A stretch of DNA of 64,000 nt, taken from positions 124,001-188,000 of the forward strand of contig NZ_JAGSYC010000024.1 in the NCBI RefSeq assembly GCF_025685545.1, written 5' to 3'. Origin of the DNA: Granulicella paludicola. Lineage in GTDB: Bacteria > Acidobacteriota > Terriglobia > Terriglobales > Acidobacteriaceae. Shown here piece after piece: positions 17,951 through 27,168 of this stretch; the first letter of the stretch is position 1; each line of letters opens with the position of its first letter. The position numbers and the translations under genes are program-made. The notes beneath the pieces were generated by a model, which searched no databases, was not told where the DNA came from, and saw only the letters and a program-made list of their open reading frames with translations.

Positions 17951-20122
17951 GTGAAGCGTTCTCATCCTGCTATGCTCGCCATCGCGTTCTTCTTTCCATC
18001 GCTATATGCGGCACATGCGCAAACCGCAGCAGCTCCAAGTCAGATAGCGAAGAACTTTTCTCGGTCGATCGTGGCGCAGAACGGTGGCGCGGCCCTGGTG
18101 GCGAAGGCCTACAGCCTCGCGGCGACTGAGACCTCCGATGGCAGCTGGTCAGACATCCCCTATCAGAGCAAGGCCGACATGAACTGGCCTTTGCAGGACC
18201 ATCTCCATCGCATGGAACTGCTGGCCGCTGCCGCGTATGCCGCGCGCGACACAGGCCATCCCGACCCGAAGCTGGACGGCAAAGCCATCTCAGCTCTGCG
18301 CTTCTGGCTCAAGAACGATTTTCAAAACTCCAACTGGTGGTGGGGAACTCTTTGGATCCCGCAGGAGATCGGCAAGACTGCATTGCTGCTGCAACCCAGC
18401 CTGACGCCGCAGGACAACCAGGCCGTGACAAAGCTCATGGCACGCACCGGCGACTTCGGGACCTACACCGGCGAAAACCTCGTCTGGGCGCGGCAGATCG
18501 AGATCCTCGCAGGCATTCTGCAAGGTAACGAACCAAACGTTGTCGAGGGCTTCCATGGTCTCTTCGCCGACGCTGGGTACACCGAAGACCTCCTGTCCGG
18601 CAACCAGCGCGGGGAGGGAATCATGAGCGATAACTCCTTCCACCAGCATGGAGCTCTGCTGTACTCCGGCGGCTATGGGCTTACCTTCGCGCAGGACGTG
18701 ATGCAGATGATCCTCATCTCCTGGCACACGCCGTTCCAGATCGCACCCGACAAGCTCCACACCTTCATCGCCTTTCTTCTCGATGGCGATCAGTGGATGA
18801 TCCGTGGCGACACCTTCGATCACGCCACGGCTGGCCGCGAAATCACCTGGCCGTATCTGCCGCGTGTCGGCGCCAACTCCACCTTCCAGCGGCTCGTGCA
18901 GCAGTTAGCTGCGAAGCCCGTTCCGCGCCAGGCCGAGATGAAGGCCTTCGCCGATCGCCTTCTCCTCGGCGACAGCGTCGCATCGCCTGACTCGCCTGTA
19001 AACGGCGACAGGTTCTTCTGGCACTCCGACTACCTCGTCTCTCGCCGCAGCGGGTATCTCGCCTCGCTGCGCATGTTCTCCACACGCACGCGCAACTCTG
19101 AGCTCGTTGGTGGTCAGGGGCTTCGTTCCGTGCACCTTGCCGATGGCATGAACCTTCTCTATCGCTCCGGCAATGAATACCTCGACATCTTTCCCGTGTG
19201 GGACTGGACGCTGATCCCCGGCACCACCGCCCTCCACACCTCCATGCCCAATGGCGTTCCGCAGACCTTCGAGGTCAACAACATCATGCAGACCGGAGCG
19301 ACGGCCTTCGTTGGCGCAGCCACGGACGGACACACCTCCGCCGCTGCCATGGACCTGCGGCGTGGTCCGCTGCAGGCACGCAAGGCCTGGTTCTTCTTTG
19401 ATGGCGTCTATCTTTGTCTCGGAGCTGGCATCCGCGCCGTTGGACCGCAGGCGAGCGACGACGACATAGCGACCGATATCAATCAGACCCTTGCGCGTGG
19501 CTCCGTTCAGATCGGGCCTCAGCGGCAATTCGTTGTCGGCCTCCGCAAGGGCATCGCTGACGCCGCCTCCCGCTTCGTGCTGCACGATCATGTCGGCTAT
19601 CTACTTTGGCCCGGCGCGCACTTTGTCGTCTCTAGTCAATCGCAGGTTGGCGCCTGGTCGGATATCGGCACCGGCCCTCGAACCCCCGTCAGCCACCAGG
19701 TCTTCAATCTCTGGATCGACCACGGTCCGCGTCCCGCCAGCGGCACCTACACGTACGCTGTCTTTCCGGATACCAGCGTAGAGCAGATGAACGCCGCCGC
19801 CTCTGCTCCACCGCTCGCAGTACTTTCCAATACCGAGACGTTGCAGAGCGTGTACAACCCCGCCGAACACGTTGTCGCGTTGATCTTCTACACCGCTGGC
19901 GCAGCCCACAGCCCGCTCGGTGATATCTCCGTGGACAAACCCTCAATGTTGCTGGTCCGTCGCCTGCCCGGTGGTATCACTGTAACCGCCTCCGAGCCGA
20001 CGCACCAGACCACGATGTTGCGCGTTACTACCACGATGTTGCGCGTTACTGTCGGCCCACGTTCCGGCAGCGTCTCTCTCGCCGATGGCAGATCGGCCAC
20101 GCTCCACCTTCAGCCTCAATGA
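17951..20122 (+). CDS. Secreted polysaccharide lyase family 8
   Basis: This 723-aa enzyme belongs to the hyaluronate/chondroitin/xanthan lyase family and cleaves uronic-acid polysaccharides by beta-elimination. A signal peptide (1-23, ending AAHAQ) directs it out. The alpha-toroid domain holds NWWWGTLWIPQEIG (aromatic patch, 128-141) and the likely catalytic Asn176 (TGENLV), His233 (SFHQHG) and Tyr242 (SGGYG). The central and C-terminal beta domains follow. GTG start with GAGGAG upstream. The C-terminus has a tandem 7-residue duplication, TTMLRVT twice. The substrate cannot be told from sequence alone. Adjacent exopolysaccharide-gene remnants are on the opposite strand. Confidence 0.88.
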   Translation: MKRSHPAMLAIAFFFPSLYAAHAQTAAAPSQIAKNFSRSIVAQNGGAALVAKAYSLAATETSDGSWSDIPYQSKADMNWPLQDHLHRMELLAAAAYAARDTGHPDPKLDGKAISALRFWLKNDFQNSNWWWGTLWIPQEIGKTALLLQPSLTPQDNQAVTKLMARTGDFGTYTGENLVWARQIEILAGILQGNEPNVVEGFHGLFADAGYTEDLLSGNQRGEGIMSDNSFHQHGALLYSGGYGLTFAQDVMQMILISWHTPFQIAPDKLHTFIAFLLDGDQWMIRGDTFDHATAGREITWPYLPRVGANSTFQRLVQQLAAKPVPRQAEMKAFADRLLLGDSVASPDSPVNGDRFFWHSDYLVSRRSGYLASLRMFSTRTRNSELVGGQGLRSVHLADGMNLLYRSGNEYLDIFPVWDWTLIPGTTALHTSMPNGVPQTFEVNNIMQTGATAFVGAATDGHTSAAAMDLRRGPLQARKAWFFFDGVYLCLGAGIRAVGPQASDDDIATDINQTLARGSVQIGPQRQFVVGLRKGIADAASRFVLHDHVGYLLWPGAHFVVSSQSQVGAWSDIGTGPRTPVSHQVFNLWIDHGPRPASGTYTYAVFPDTSVEQMNAAASAPPLAVLSNTETLQSVYNPAEHVVALIFYTAGAAHSPLGDISVDKPSMLLVRRLPGGITVTASEPTHQTTMLRVTTTMLRVTVGPRSGSVSLADGRSATLHLQPQ
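20009..20050 (+). repeat. In-frame 21-bp tandem duplication in the lyase gene
   Basis: Two perfect copies of a 21-base unit (start ACCACGATG, end CGCGTTACT) lie at 20009-20029 and 20030-20050. They duplicate seven residues, TTMLRVT, about 35 residues before the C-terminus. Perfect identity suggests a recent slippage event or an assembly artefact. Confidence 0.9.
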
Positions 20123-20331
20123 TCGCTGCGTGATTGCACTAAGTCGCTCTTCGTGTGAGAGCCGCCGCGTTCCGGCAGATACTGTCGTCTGCGGCAGGTC
20201 GCGCACTCCCACGGATAATAGCCCAGTCGAGACAGAATGCTGTTTTCCAGGAAACCATGTCGGCTCAACCGCCGCATCGTCTGTCCCGAACACAGGTTGC
20301 ACACGGATGATTTTTTCTTAAGATCGCTCAT
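20116..20331 (-). CDS. Small zinc-ribbon-like protein, 71 aa
   Basis: The protein has two Cys-x2-Cys knuckles, VCNLCSG near residue 10 and WECATCRRR near residue 42, with RHGFLENSILSRLGYYPW between them. This layout resembles small bacterial zinc-ribbon proteins with an R-x-G-F-L-E linker. The function is unknown. The C-terminal 20 residues look unstructured and overlap the 3' end of the lyase gene on the other strand by seven bases. No strong ribosome site is seen before ATG 20331. Confidence 0.6.
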   Translation of the reverse strand: MSDLKKKSSVCNLCSGQTMRRLSRHGFLENSILSRLGYYPWECATCRRRQYLPERGGSHTKSDLVQSRSDH

Positions 20332-20415
20332 TGCTCTGTTTCCGCAGCTTATCGCGAATCGAGGTCTCGCATCGTGTTCCTAAAGCTTTTCACGCTATTT
20401 TTCTGTGTTAAACTC

Positions 20416-20991
20416 CTACCAGGCGCGCGACCAGCGAGGTCCACCCTCGGTCTCCGGCCGCAGCCGCGACTCCACCCCGGCGTGGAACTCGATCCAGCGG
20501 CCGAAGAGCCAGACTACATCGGAGAGCCGGTTCAGATACGCAATCACCGTCGGCGGCACCGCTTCACCAGACTCGGCCAGTCGGACCACCGCGCGTTCCG
20601 CTCGCCGACACACAGTGCGTGCCACCTCGTATGCCGCGGACTGCGTATGCGCTCCCGGCAGCGACCAGTCTGACAGGATACCTTCCGTCGTCTCCATCTT
20701 CGTAACAAGTTCGGTGAGCATGTCGATGTCCTCGGCAACGATCGCCGCTGATTGACCCTCTTTCTGCACCGGCGTCGCCAGCGCACCGCCAACACGAAAC
20801 AGTGTTCGCTGAATCGTCTCAGTCCACCCGGCAATCTCCTTGTCCTCACAAATGCTGCGCGCAAAACCCAGCACCGAGTTCAGTTCATCCACGCAGCCGT
20901 ACGACTCCACCCGCAGGTCTGCCTTGGAGACGCGCGCCCCGCCCACCAGCGCCGTCTGGCCACCGTCTCCCTGTTTCGTCGCAATGCTCAT
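20416..20991 (-). CDS. pduO: ATP:cob(I)alamin adenosyltransferase, PduO type
   Basis: This 191-aa enzyme moves the adenosyl group of ATP to cob(I)alamin to make coenzyme B12. PduO-family landmarks are present: the N-terminal TKQGDGGQTALVGG, the YGCVDELNSVLGFAR helix and VARTVCRRAERAVVRLAES with YLNRLSDVVWLFGR near the end. The enzyme is a cytoplasmic trimer in known members. No other cobalamin gene is in the window. It lies on the minus strand, 24 bases after the tricorn-like gene, and may be cotranscribed with it. Confidence 0.93.
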   Translation of the reverse strand: MSIATKQGDGGQTALVGGARVSKADLRVESYGCVDELNSVLGFARSICEDKEIAGWTETIQRTLFRVGGALATPVQKEGQSAAIVAEDIDMLTELVTKMETTEGILSDWSLPGAHTQSAAYEVARTVCRRAERAVVRLAESGEAVPPTVIAYLNRLSDVVWLFGRWIEFHAGVESRLRPETEGGPRWSRAW

Positions 20992-21015
20992 CGTCCTTCT
21001 CCTGTCACCGTAAAG

Positions 21016-24000
21016 CTACTTCTTCAGTTGATCCAGCAGTGTCGTCACCGCGGTCTTCAGTTGGATGTCTTCACCCGTCTCCGTCTCACCGAGCGGTCGA
21101 AGCTGCTCGATGTCCACCGGTCGCGGATGCATCTCCATGTCCTTGTTCTCCAGCGTCTGAATCCGCTCGCCCGGCACGCGCACGCTGGAGCCATCGATCA
21201 GCCGCTGCGCTCCGGTGAAGATGATCCAGCCAGCCGTCGGCGTGCCCACCACCTTGCCGAGACCCAGCGTGCGATAGCCTTCAGTGAAATCTTCGCCATC
21301 AGACAGCGTCGATTCATTCGTGACCAGCGCCGTCGGCAGTCCCAGCGAGCGCTGGCCCAACGCCTGTCGGCTGGGCACCGTGCCGCCGTCACGCGGCGTC
21401 ATCAGCAGGTAGTTGCGCCGTGCAAATACGTCGATCACGCGACCATTCACGTAGCCGCCATTGTTGTTACGCACATCGACGATGACGCCCTGCTTCTCCT
21501 GGTTTTGCGCGTCGAGATCGAGATACAGCTGCGCGAGATCGCTATCACCCATCGCTGCGATGTGGACATACCCGAGCTTGCCACCCGAGATCTTCTCGAC
21601 ATAGGCTCGCCGCGAATCGACCCAGTCGCGATAGAGCAGACCGGACTCCACCTGCAGCGTCACCGGACGAACAACGACATCATGCTTCTTCGCCACGTCG
21701 CCCTTAGGAGCAACGGAAAGCACGACCCGCTTGCCAGCTTTGTCCTCGAGCAGAGCATCGAGATTGGTGGTCGCATTCACAGGCACGCCATCAATAGCAG
21801 CCAGCTGATCGCCCACCTGCAGCGCTGCTGGCTTTCCATCGCTGGTAGCCAGCGCCGCAGGCGACAGCGGCACGACCTCGCGCACGATCAGCTTGCCGTC
21901 GTTCTCATACGGCAGCCGTTCGAAGCGCAGCCCCAGACGTCCTGTTCGAACTGCAGGCATAGCAGGCTTGCTGATGCCGGAGTGCGAGCTGTTCAACTCG
22001 CCGATCAGCAAACTAATATCGCGTCGAAGCTCGGGGCCTGAGCGCGCTCCCTCAATATAGGGTTTCCACTGCTCGCGCAGCGCGGGCCAGTTCGCTCCAT
22101 TGAACTCCCCGTTCCAGAAGCGGTGATCGAGTGTCGTCCACGCCTCGTCAAAGACCACCATCTTCTCTTTGTCGAAGTCGACGTCGATTGACGTCGCGAG
22201 CGTCAAAGGCTTCGGCGTGCGCGTCTCGATAGCGATGCTGCGAACGCCTGCACCGCCTTCTCCACCCGGGCCAGAGCCTTCGAGATAGTACAGGCTCTTG
22301 GAGTCGGGCGTGAATGCGATGTTCGACTTCGACCCCGCAGTCGAGGTCAGCTGGCGCGGCGTCGCCGGCTCACGCGAAAGCTCATCGAGCGAGTACGTGT
22401 AGATATTCTGCGTACCCGAAACATCCGCGAGAAACGCGAGCGTTTTGCCATCCGGGCTGATAACAGGGAAGCGCAGCTCCAGATCGATCGGCAGCAGCGT
22501 TAGCCGCGAGCGAATCCCCTCAAAGACAATCAGCGTCGGCTCAGGCTTCTTCTTCGCCGCAGGCTTAGCCTCCGCCTTCGCGTCTGCCTTGGCCTCTGGC
22601 TTCGAATCTGCCGGCTCAGGACTCGGCTCGCTGGCAGGCGCAGCAGGCTCCGTGCCCGGCGTTGTCTCCGTGTGTGAGGGTGTATCCGGAGCGCCCGGCG
22701 AAGACTGCTTGCGGAACAGATCCGTAAACTGGTCTTCGCGATACACCGGCACATGCGGCACCAGATCGACACGCGCGAGTTGAGGCGTCTCCGCACGCTG
22801 CGCTGTATCGAACAGAATGTATTTGCCATCGGGCGACCACGCGAGATGTGACGCCGTCTGCCCATTCGCAAGGAAGGTCAGCGCCTGCGCAGGCTTGCTG
22901 CCATCGGCAGGCACGGCGTACAAGTTGCTAAAGCCATCAATGCCTGTCGGCACGAACACAACCCAGTGCGAATCCGGCGACCACGCAATTGCAGACCCTC
23001 CATAGCTGTTGATCTCAGCACGCGCAATCACCTTGTCCTTCATCTCCGTCTTCGCCTTGGCATCGGCCAGCGTCAGGATGTGCAGCTCTTTGCGATTCCG
23101 CAGGTACGCGATGGACTTGCCATCCGGCGACCACGTCGGAGATAGATCGATGGCCGTCGAGTGCGTCAGCGGGTGCTCGCTGTTGGTGGCAAAGTCGTAT
23201 TCGTAAAGACTGGAGCCGCCATCGCGCTCGGAGAGGTAAAGCACCTTCGTCGAATCCGGTGACCACTGCGGATCGGTCTCAGCAGAGTCGGTCGTCGTAA
23301 GCCGCTGCGGTTCGCCGCCGTCCTTCGCGCTCGCAGCAAACACTTCGCCGTGCGCCACGACGGCGATCTTCTTGCCATCGGGCGAAAGATTGAGGTTCGA
23401 CCACGAAGCAAGGTGCTCATGCACTACGCCTGGAGAACTTGGCACGCCGCGCAGAGCGAGGTGCAACTCCTCCGTCTTGCCGGTCGCGACGTTCAGTGAC
23501 CAGATCGCGAAGTTGCGCTCGAAGAGAATCGTTTTGCCGTCATAAGAGATCGTGGGCCACAGGCAGCGTCCCGAGGTGAAGTGCGTAACCTCCTTCGCCG
23601 TTCCCGTTGCCGCGTCTGCCGACCAGATATTTTCCGCGCCCGATTTGTCGCTTATGAAGTAGAGCGTGCGCCCATCCGCAGACCACATCGGCCACGCGTG
23701 CTTTGCATCGGCCGGAACGAGCTTCTTGTAGCCCGCGTCTGTCGCAGAAGGTGCCAAGACAGGCTTGATCCACAACTCTGTCTCATCGATGTGCGAGTGG
23801 CCCTTGCGCCACCACTGCGAACTCGAGATGCCCTTTGCCACCAGCACAATGGATTTGCCATCGGGCGAAGGCGACGACTCAAACTCGTTCAGATAACGCT
23901 CCGCAGAAACCTCCAGCGGCGTTCCGCCTGTCGCCTGCACGCGGAAGATATCGCCTTGACCCGCAACGTCAGTCGCCGACGATGTGAAGTACAGCCATCG

Positions 24001-24357
24001 CCCATCGCGCGACCAGGCATCGAGCGTCACCGGCGCATCGGTATACGTAATGCGTTGCAGCGACCCCGTCGCAAACGTCAGTACGTAGATATCGTTCGCT
24101 CCGGTGCGCGTGGACTGGAACGCCAGCTTCGAGCCATCGGGCGAATATAACGGGCGCGACTCCTCTGCCGGATTCGATATCAGCAGATGCGCGTCACCGC
24201 CTCCGAGGGGCGCGGTCCAGATGTCGCCACCCGAAGCAAACGCAACCTCCTTGCCATCGGGCGACAGTGCCGGATTGGCAAATGTCGGCTTGGCAGACTG
24301 CGACTGGGCGGCGATGGGAAGAAGAGCGAAAAGAAAGGCGGCAAACGATACGCGCAA
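21016..24357 (-). CDS. Tricorn-like protease with beta-propellers, PDZ and S41 domain
   Basis: This secreted 1113-aa protein has a signal peptide (1-20), then about two beta-propeller regions made of repeated SPDGK blades. Next come an Ala/Glu/Pro/Lys-rich linker near residue 540-590, a C1 helical domain (EAWTTLDHRFWN), a PDZ domain (VGDQLAAIDGVPV) and an S41 peptidase domain. The nucleophile is the Ser in TNESTLSDGEDF, with VDVRNNNGG and GTPTAGW around it. Tricorn homologues degrade peptides. Its export signal suggests a periplasmic role. Length matches other bacterial tricorn homologues. Confidence 0.93.
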   Translation of the reverse strand: MRVSFAAFLFALLPIAAQSQSAKPTFANPALSPDGKEVAFASGGDIWTAPLGGGDAHLLISNPAEESRPLYSPDGSKLAFQSTRTGANDIYVLTFATGSLQRITYTDAPVTLDAWSRDGRWLYFTSSATDVAGQGDIFRVQATGGTPLEVSAERYLNEFESSPSPDGKSIVLVAKGISSSQWWRKGHSHIDETELWIKPVLAPSATDAGYKKLVPADAKHAWPMWSADGRTLYFISDKSGAENIWSADAATGTAKEVTHFTSGRCLWPTISYDGKTILFERNFAIWSLNVATGKTEELHLALRGVPSSPGVVHEHLASWSNLNLSPDGKKIAVVAHGEVFAASAKDGGEPQRLTTTDSAETDPQWSPDSTKVLYLSERDGGSSLYEYDFATNSEHPLTHSTAIDLSPTWSPDGKSIAYLRNRKELHILTLADAKAKTEMKDKVIARAEINSYGGSAIAWSPDSHWVVFVPTGIDGFSNLYAVPADGSKPAQALTFLANGQTASHLAWSPDGKYILFDTAQRAETPQLARVDLVPHVPVYREDQFTDLFRKQSSPGAPDTPSHTETTPGTEPAAPASEPSPEPADSKPEAKADAKAEAKPAAKKKPEPTLIVFEGIRSRLTLLPIDLELRFPVISPDGKTLAFLADVSGTQNIYTYSLDELSREPATPRQLTSTAGSKSNIAFTPDSKSLYYLEGSGPGGEGGAGVRSIAIETRTPKPLTLATSIDVDFDKEKMVVFDEAWTTLDHRFWNGEFNGANWPALREQWKPYIEGARSGPELRRDISLLIGELNSSHSGISKPAMPAVRTGRLGLRFERLPYENDGKLIVREVVPLSPAALATSDGKPAALQVGDQLAAIDGVPVNATTNLDALLEDKAGKRVVLSVAPKGDVAKKHDVVVRPVTLQVESGLLYRDWVDSRRAYVEKISGGKLGYVHIAAMGDSDLAQLYLDLDAQNQEKQGVIVDVRNNNGGYVNGRVIDVFARRNYLLMTPRDGGTVPSRQALGQRSLGLPTALVTNESTLSDGEDFTEGYRTLGLGKVVGTPTAGWIIFTGAQRLIDGSSVRVPGERIQTLENKDMEMHPRPVDIEQLRPLGETETGEDIQLKTAVTTLLDQLKK

Positions 24358-24473
24358 CGTTGGACCCTCGGTAGGAAAGATAACGGTGAGACGAGTGTAA
24401 CGGATCAGGAGACGCCAATCTCCGTCCGCAAACGCTCAGCTTTTGCCCCACCGAAGTTACCCACCGAACCCCT

Positions 24474-25160
24474 TCATGGCAGTGGCTCCTCGCGATAAAG
24501 CTGTGCCGTGTGCCGCGCGGTGGTGATAATCGCCATCGCAAACATGCCGATTGTCGCGATCACTCCACCGAGATCGAAGAGCAGGATGCGATGTCCGAGG
24601 ACCGTTGAGTAAGGACTCCGCAGCAAAGCAAGATTGCCAGCGATGAGCAGGATGCGAATCTCCGTAGGGCCGAAGAACCCTTGCGACAACTCGAAGCGAG
24701 AAAGGGTATAGGTCGCCAGATAGCTCTCGCTGGAGAGCAGCAGAAAGGCGACGAGCATCGCTATAGCCGTCTGCCAGTGCAGAAATCCTGAGAGCGCGAG
24801 GCCGCTCATCAACGCAATCGAGCCGAAGCTGTCGACGATATGGTCGACATAAAATCCATAGCGCGGGCGCTGCTGGTTACGCACGCGGGCCAGTGTCCCA
24901 TCCAGTGAGTCGCCCAGCCAGTTCAGAAGGATGCACACGATCACCACCATCAGCGCGCGAGAGTCGAATCGCGACAGAGCGTAGAACACCCCGGCAGCCA
25001 TCTGCGCGCAGAATCCAAGCAGCGTGAGTTGATCGGAGGTGAGCCATGCGGGCGCGTGTTGAGCCAGCCACATCAGCAGTCGCTTTTCTCCAGCGGCCGT
25101 TAGCGACTGGTGGATGCGTTGCGCGGACGTAAATGTACTTGCAGCGGTCGTTGTCGTCAT
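24474..25160 (-). CDS. CDP-alcohol phosphatidyltransferase family protein
   Basis: This is a 228-aa integral membrane enzyme with five or six hydrophobic segments. The family signature D-x2-D-G-x2-A-R-x9-G-x3-D-x3-D is complete: Asp84, Asp87, Gly88, Ala91, Arg92, Gly102, Asp106 and Asp110. Such enzymes swap the CMP of a CDP-alcohol for another alcohol to make phospholipids. The acceptor cannot be told. It lies 18 bases after a secreted SRPBCC-like gene on the same strand, suggesting one operon. Confidence 0.9.
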   Translation of the reverse strand: MTTTTAASTFTSAQRIHQSLTAAGEKRLLMWLAQHAPAWLTSDQLTLLGFCAQMAAGVFYALSRFDSRALMVVIVCILLNWLGDSLDGTLARVRNQQRPRYGFYVDHIVDSFGSIALMSGLALSGFLHWQTAIAMLVAFLLLSSESYLATYTLSRFELSQGFFGPTEIRILLIAGNLALLRSPYSTVLGHRILLFDLGGVIATIGMFAMAIITTARHTAQLYREEPLP

Positions 25161-25178
25161 CTTGATGTCCTCGGGTCG

Positions 25179-25970
25179 TTACTTGTGGAGTGCGTTGGCT
25201 GTAGCGCGAAGCGTAAACTCCAGCGATTCGCGCGGAATGCTCTCGACGAACGGTTGCACCACCCACGCCAGCCCATGTGGAATCGATCGCGTCAACGTGA
25301 TCGACTCGATCTGTATAGAGAGGCCGCCATCCCGTTCCTCATAGCTCCAGTAGGTGTTGAGTCGCCATAAAAAGCCATGCTCTTGTGCGGGTGAAAGCGC
25401 ATGTTCTGAAGCACTTCCCGGTGAGTCGATCTCCGCGATATGAGTGCTGCGCGACATACTGTAGCCGTGCTGCGGATCAAGCCGAGCCAACGTCACGTCA
25501 TAGCTCGTATCCATCACCACGGCGATCACATGCTTCTGCCGGACGCGCATAAAGGCCGTCAGATGATCCCCATCCTGGCGCAGCACCCCGGCTCGCAACA
25601 CCTGAGGAGCATATATCTGTGGATAGGCGCCGAAGTTCCTCAGAAGCCGCTCAAAGTCTGCAGCCGAAGCCCCCGGCACAAACGCCGTCCCTCGCCAGTG
25701 ATGCAACAAAGCGCCAGGCACCGCCGGAGTCGCGATCGACTCGATCTCCGGAACCCCTCGGCGCACCTCTGGCGATGCCGGCACCAGAAAACTCGCAGCC
25801 GCCTGATGTTGCCGAGCCAGCCGTGCCTCGACGATAGCGGCGTAGCTACTGAAAGCTGCATTGGCTGCCGACGGCGCTTCCGCCAAACTGCGACCAGCCG
25901 CGCTCAGGATCAACGCAACTCCGCCAAATAAGACTCCGAGCCGATATACCAACGAATAACGTCGCTTCAT
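25179..25970 (-). CDS. Secreted SRPBCC/START-like protein, 263 aa
   Basis: The chosen start, ATG 25970, gives a clean signal peptide (MKRRYSLVYRLGVLF through about residue 31). The open frame extends further upstream to 26138 but those residues are Arg/Cys-rich and unlikely. The mature protein has FVPGASAADFERLLRNFGAY, YDVTLARLDP, WRLNTYWSYEERDGG and IPHGLAWVVQPFVESIPRESLEFTL. This pattern resembles the helix-grip SRPBCC fold that holds hydrophobic ligands. This assignment is inference from pattern. It precedes the CDP-alcohol transferase and may deliver or sense a lipid. Confidence 0.7.
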   Translation of the reverse strand: MKRRYSLVYRLGVLFGGVALILSAAGRSLAEAPSAANAAFSSYAAIVEARLARQHQAAASFLVPASPEVRRGVPEIESIATPAVPGALLHHWRGTAFVPGASAADFERLLRNFGAYPQIYAPQVLRAGVLRQDGDHLTAFMRVRQKHVIAVVMDTSYDVTLARLDPQHGYSMSRSTHIAEIDSPGSASEHALSPAQEHGFLWRLNTYWSYEERDGGLSIQIESITLTRSIPHGLAWVVQPFVESIPRESLEFTLRATANALHK

Positions 25971-26136
25971 GTCTGTACTCTGCCTTGCCGCCGCGCACGA
26001 AGCAATAGATCGGCCCTCACCTGAGCAGGATTGTTTCTCACCGCCCAACCCTTTGCGGCACAGCATCTTACGCAGAGTCCTCGCTGATGCCCATCCCTGA
26101 AGTCCCGCCCCTGTTCGGATACACTGGCCTGAAGAC

Positions 26137-26979
26137 ATGACCGCTCCCCAGCCAGCCCGACGCTATCGCTTTGGCATCTTCGAAGCCGATGCGTCCGCAG
26201 GCGAACTCCGCCGCAAGGGAATTCGCGTCAAGCTCACCGCTCAGCCCTTCCAGCTCCTCTCTCTGCTGCTGGAGCACCCTGGACAAATCCTCTCCCGCGA
26301 AGAGATCTCCCGCGAGCTGTGGCCCGACGGCACCTTCGTCGACTACGAGCACGGCGTCAACTCCGCCATCAACCGCATCCGCGAGGCCCTCGGCGACACC
26401 GCCAGCAACCCTCGCTTCGTCGAAACCCTCGCCCGCCGTGGCTACCGGTTCGTCGCCCCCGTGGAGCAGATCGGCGCCCCCACGCCCAACCCGGCACCCG
26501 AAACCACCTCCCCCAACCCCAGCGAGATCGGCCTCCTCGATCGAGTGCTCGCCTCTCCGGACGAACTCCCGGCCGCTTCGCACAAAGTCGTACAAACGCT
26601 CTTCCTCTCGCTGCAGGGCATGTATCTGGCCTTCTATGTAGGCGCCCTGGCAAACCTCGCCGAGATCTCCGACATCCTCTCCTCGCTCCAGCGCTCCTCC
26701 CAGCTTCTCAGCCTCTTGATCGCAACGGCTGCGGTCATGATCCCCGTCCGGGCGTTCGTTCTCTCGGCTACGCTCTTCCACGCACCACGTGCCCGCGAAA
26801 AGTTCCTGAAGATGTGGCCGTTTCTTCTCCCTGCTGACCTCCTCTGGTCGCTCTCGCCCTTCCTTCTCATCCATCACATCAGCGCGGGCCTCGCCCTGGC
26901 CTGCACCGCGATTCTCGTCTACTCACCTTTTGCACAGCGTTCGTTAGTGCTTATGGGAGCCTGTGGCCCGTATGAATAG
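26137..26979 (+). CDS. Winged-helix DNA-binding protein with membrane domain
   Basis: The first 105 residues form an OmpR/CadC-type winged helix: YRFGIFEADASAGELRRKG, REEISRELWPDGTFVDYEHGV, NSAINRIREALGD and FVETLARRGYRFV. A short Pro-rich linker (115-130) leads to about four hydrophobic segments between residues 160 and 275. A transcription factor tethered in the membrane is the likely role. Acidobacteria carry many such fusions. It is divergent from the SRPBCC gene, about 165 bases from that gene's chosen start. Confidence 0.85.
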   Translation: MTAPQPARRYRFGIFEADASAGELRRKGIRVKLTAQPFQLLSLLLEHPGQILSREEISRELWPDGTFVDYEHGVNSAINRIREALGDTASNPRFVETLARRGYRFVAPVEQIGAPTPNPAPETTSPNPSEIGLLDRVLASPDELPAASHKVVQTLFLSLQGMYLAFYVGALANLAEISDILSSLQRSSQLLSLLIATAAVMIPVRAFVLSATLFHAPRAREKFLKMWPFLLPADLLWSLSPFLLIHHISAGLALACTAILVYSPFAQRSLVLMGACGPYE

Positions 26980-27138
26980 CCAAATCCCTGCATCGATTCG
27001 CCGCAACTCCCTCCGCACAGCCATCGGTGCGAGCCTAGAATGGTCTTCCGTTGGCAGCAAAGCGATGCATGTCGTCTTCCCTGCATCTATCTATCTGTCT
27101 GGTGTCTAACATGTGGGTACGGCGCACCGCCGTCGCAT

Positions 27139-27168
27139 TTGGAGCAAGGTCTCTTGGAGCAAGGTCTC
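27139..27168 (+). repeat. 15-bp tandem duplication spanning the ribosome site of the GH13-like gene
   Basis: Two perfect copies of TTGGAGCAAGGTCTC end immediately before the ATG at 27169. Each copy holds a potential Shine-Dalgarno (GGAG or AAGG), so the duplication gives two candidate ribosome sites. Confidence 0.85.

Noticed and set aside
20752-22041. Plus-strand open frame of 429 codons
   Set aside because: It is antisense to pduO and the tricorn-like gene, with Arg/His-rich residues and no domain.
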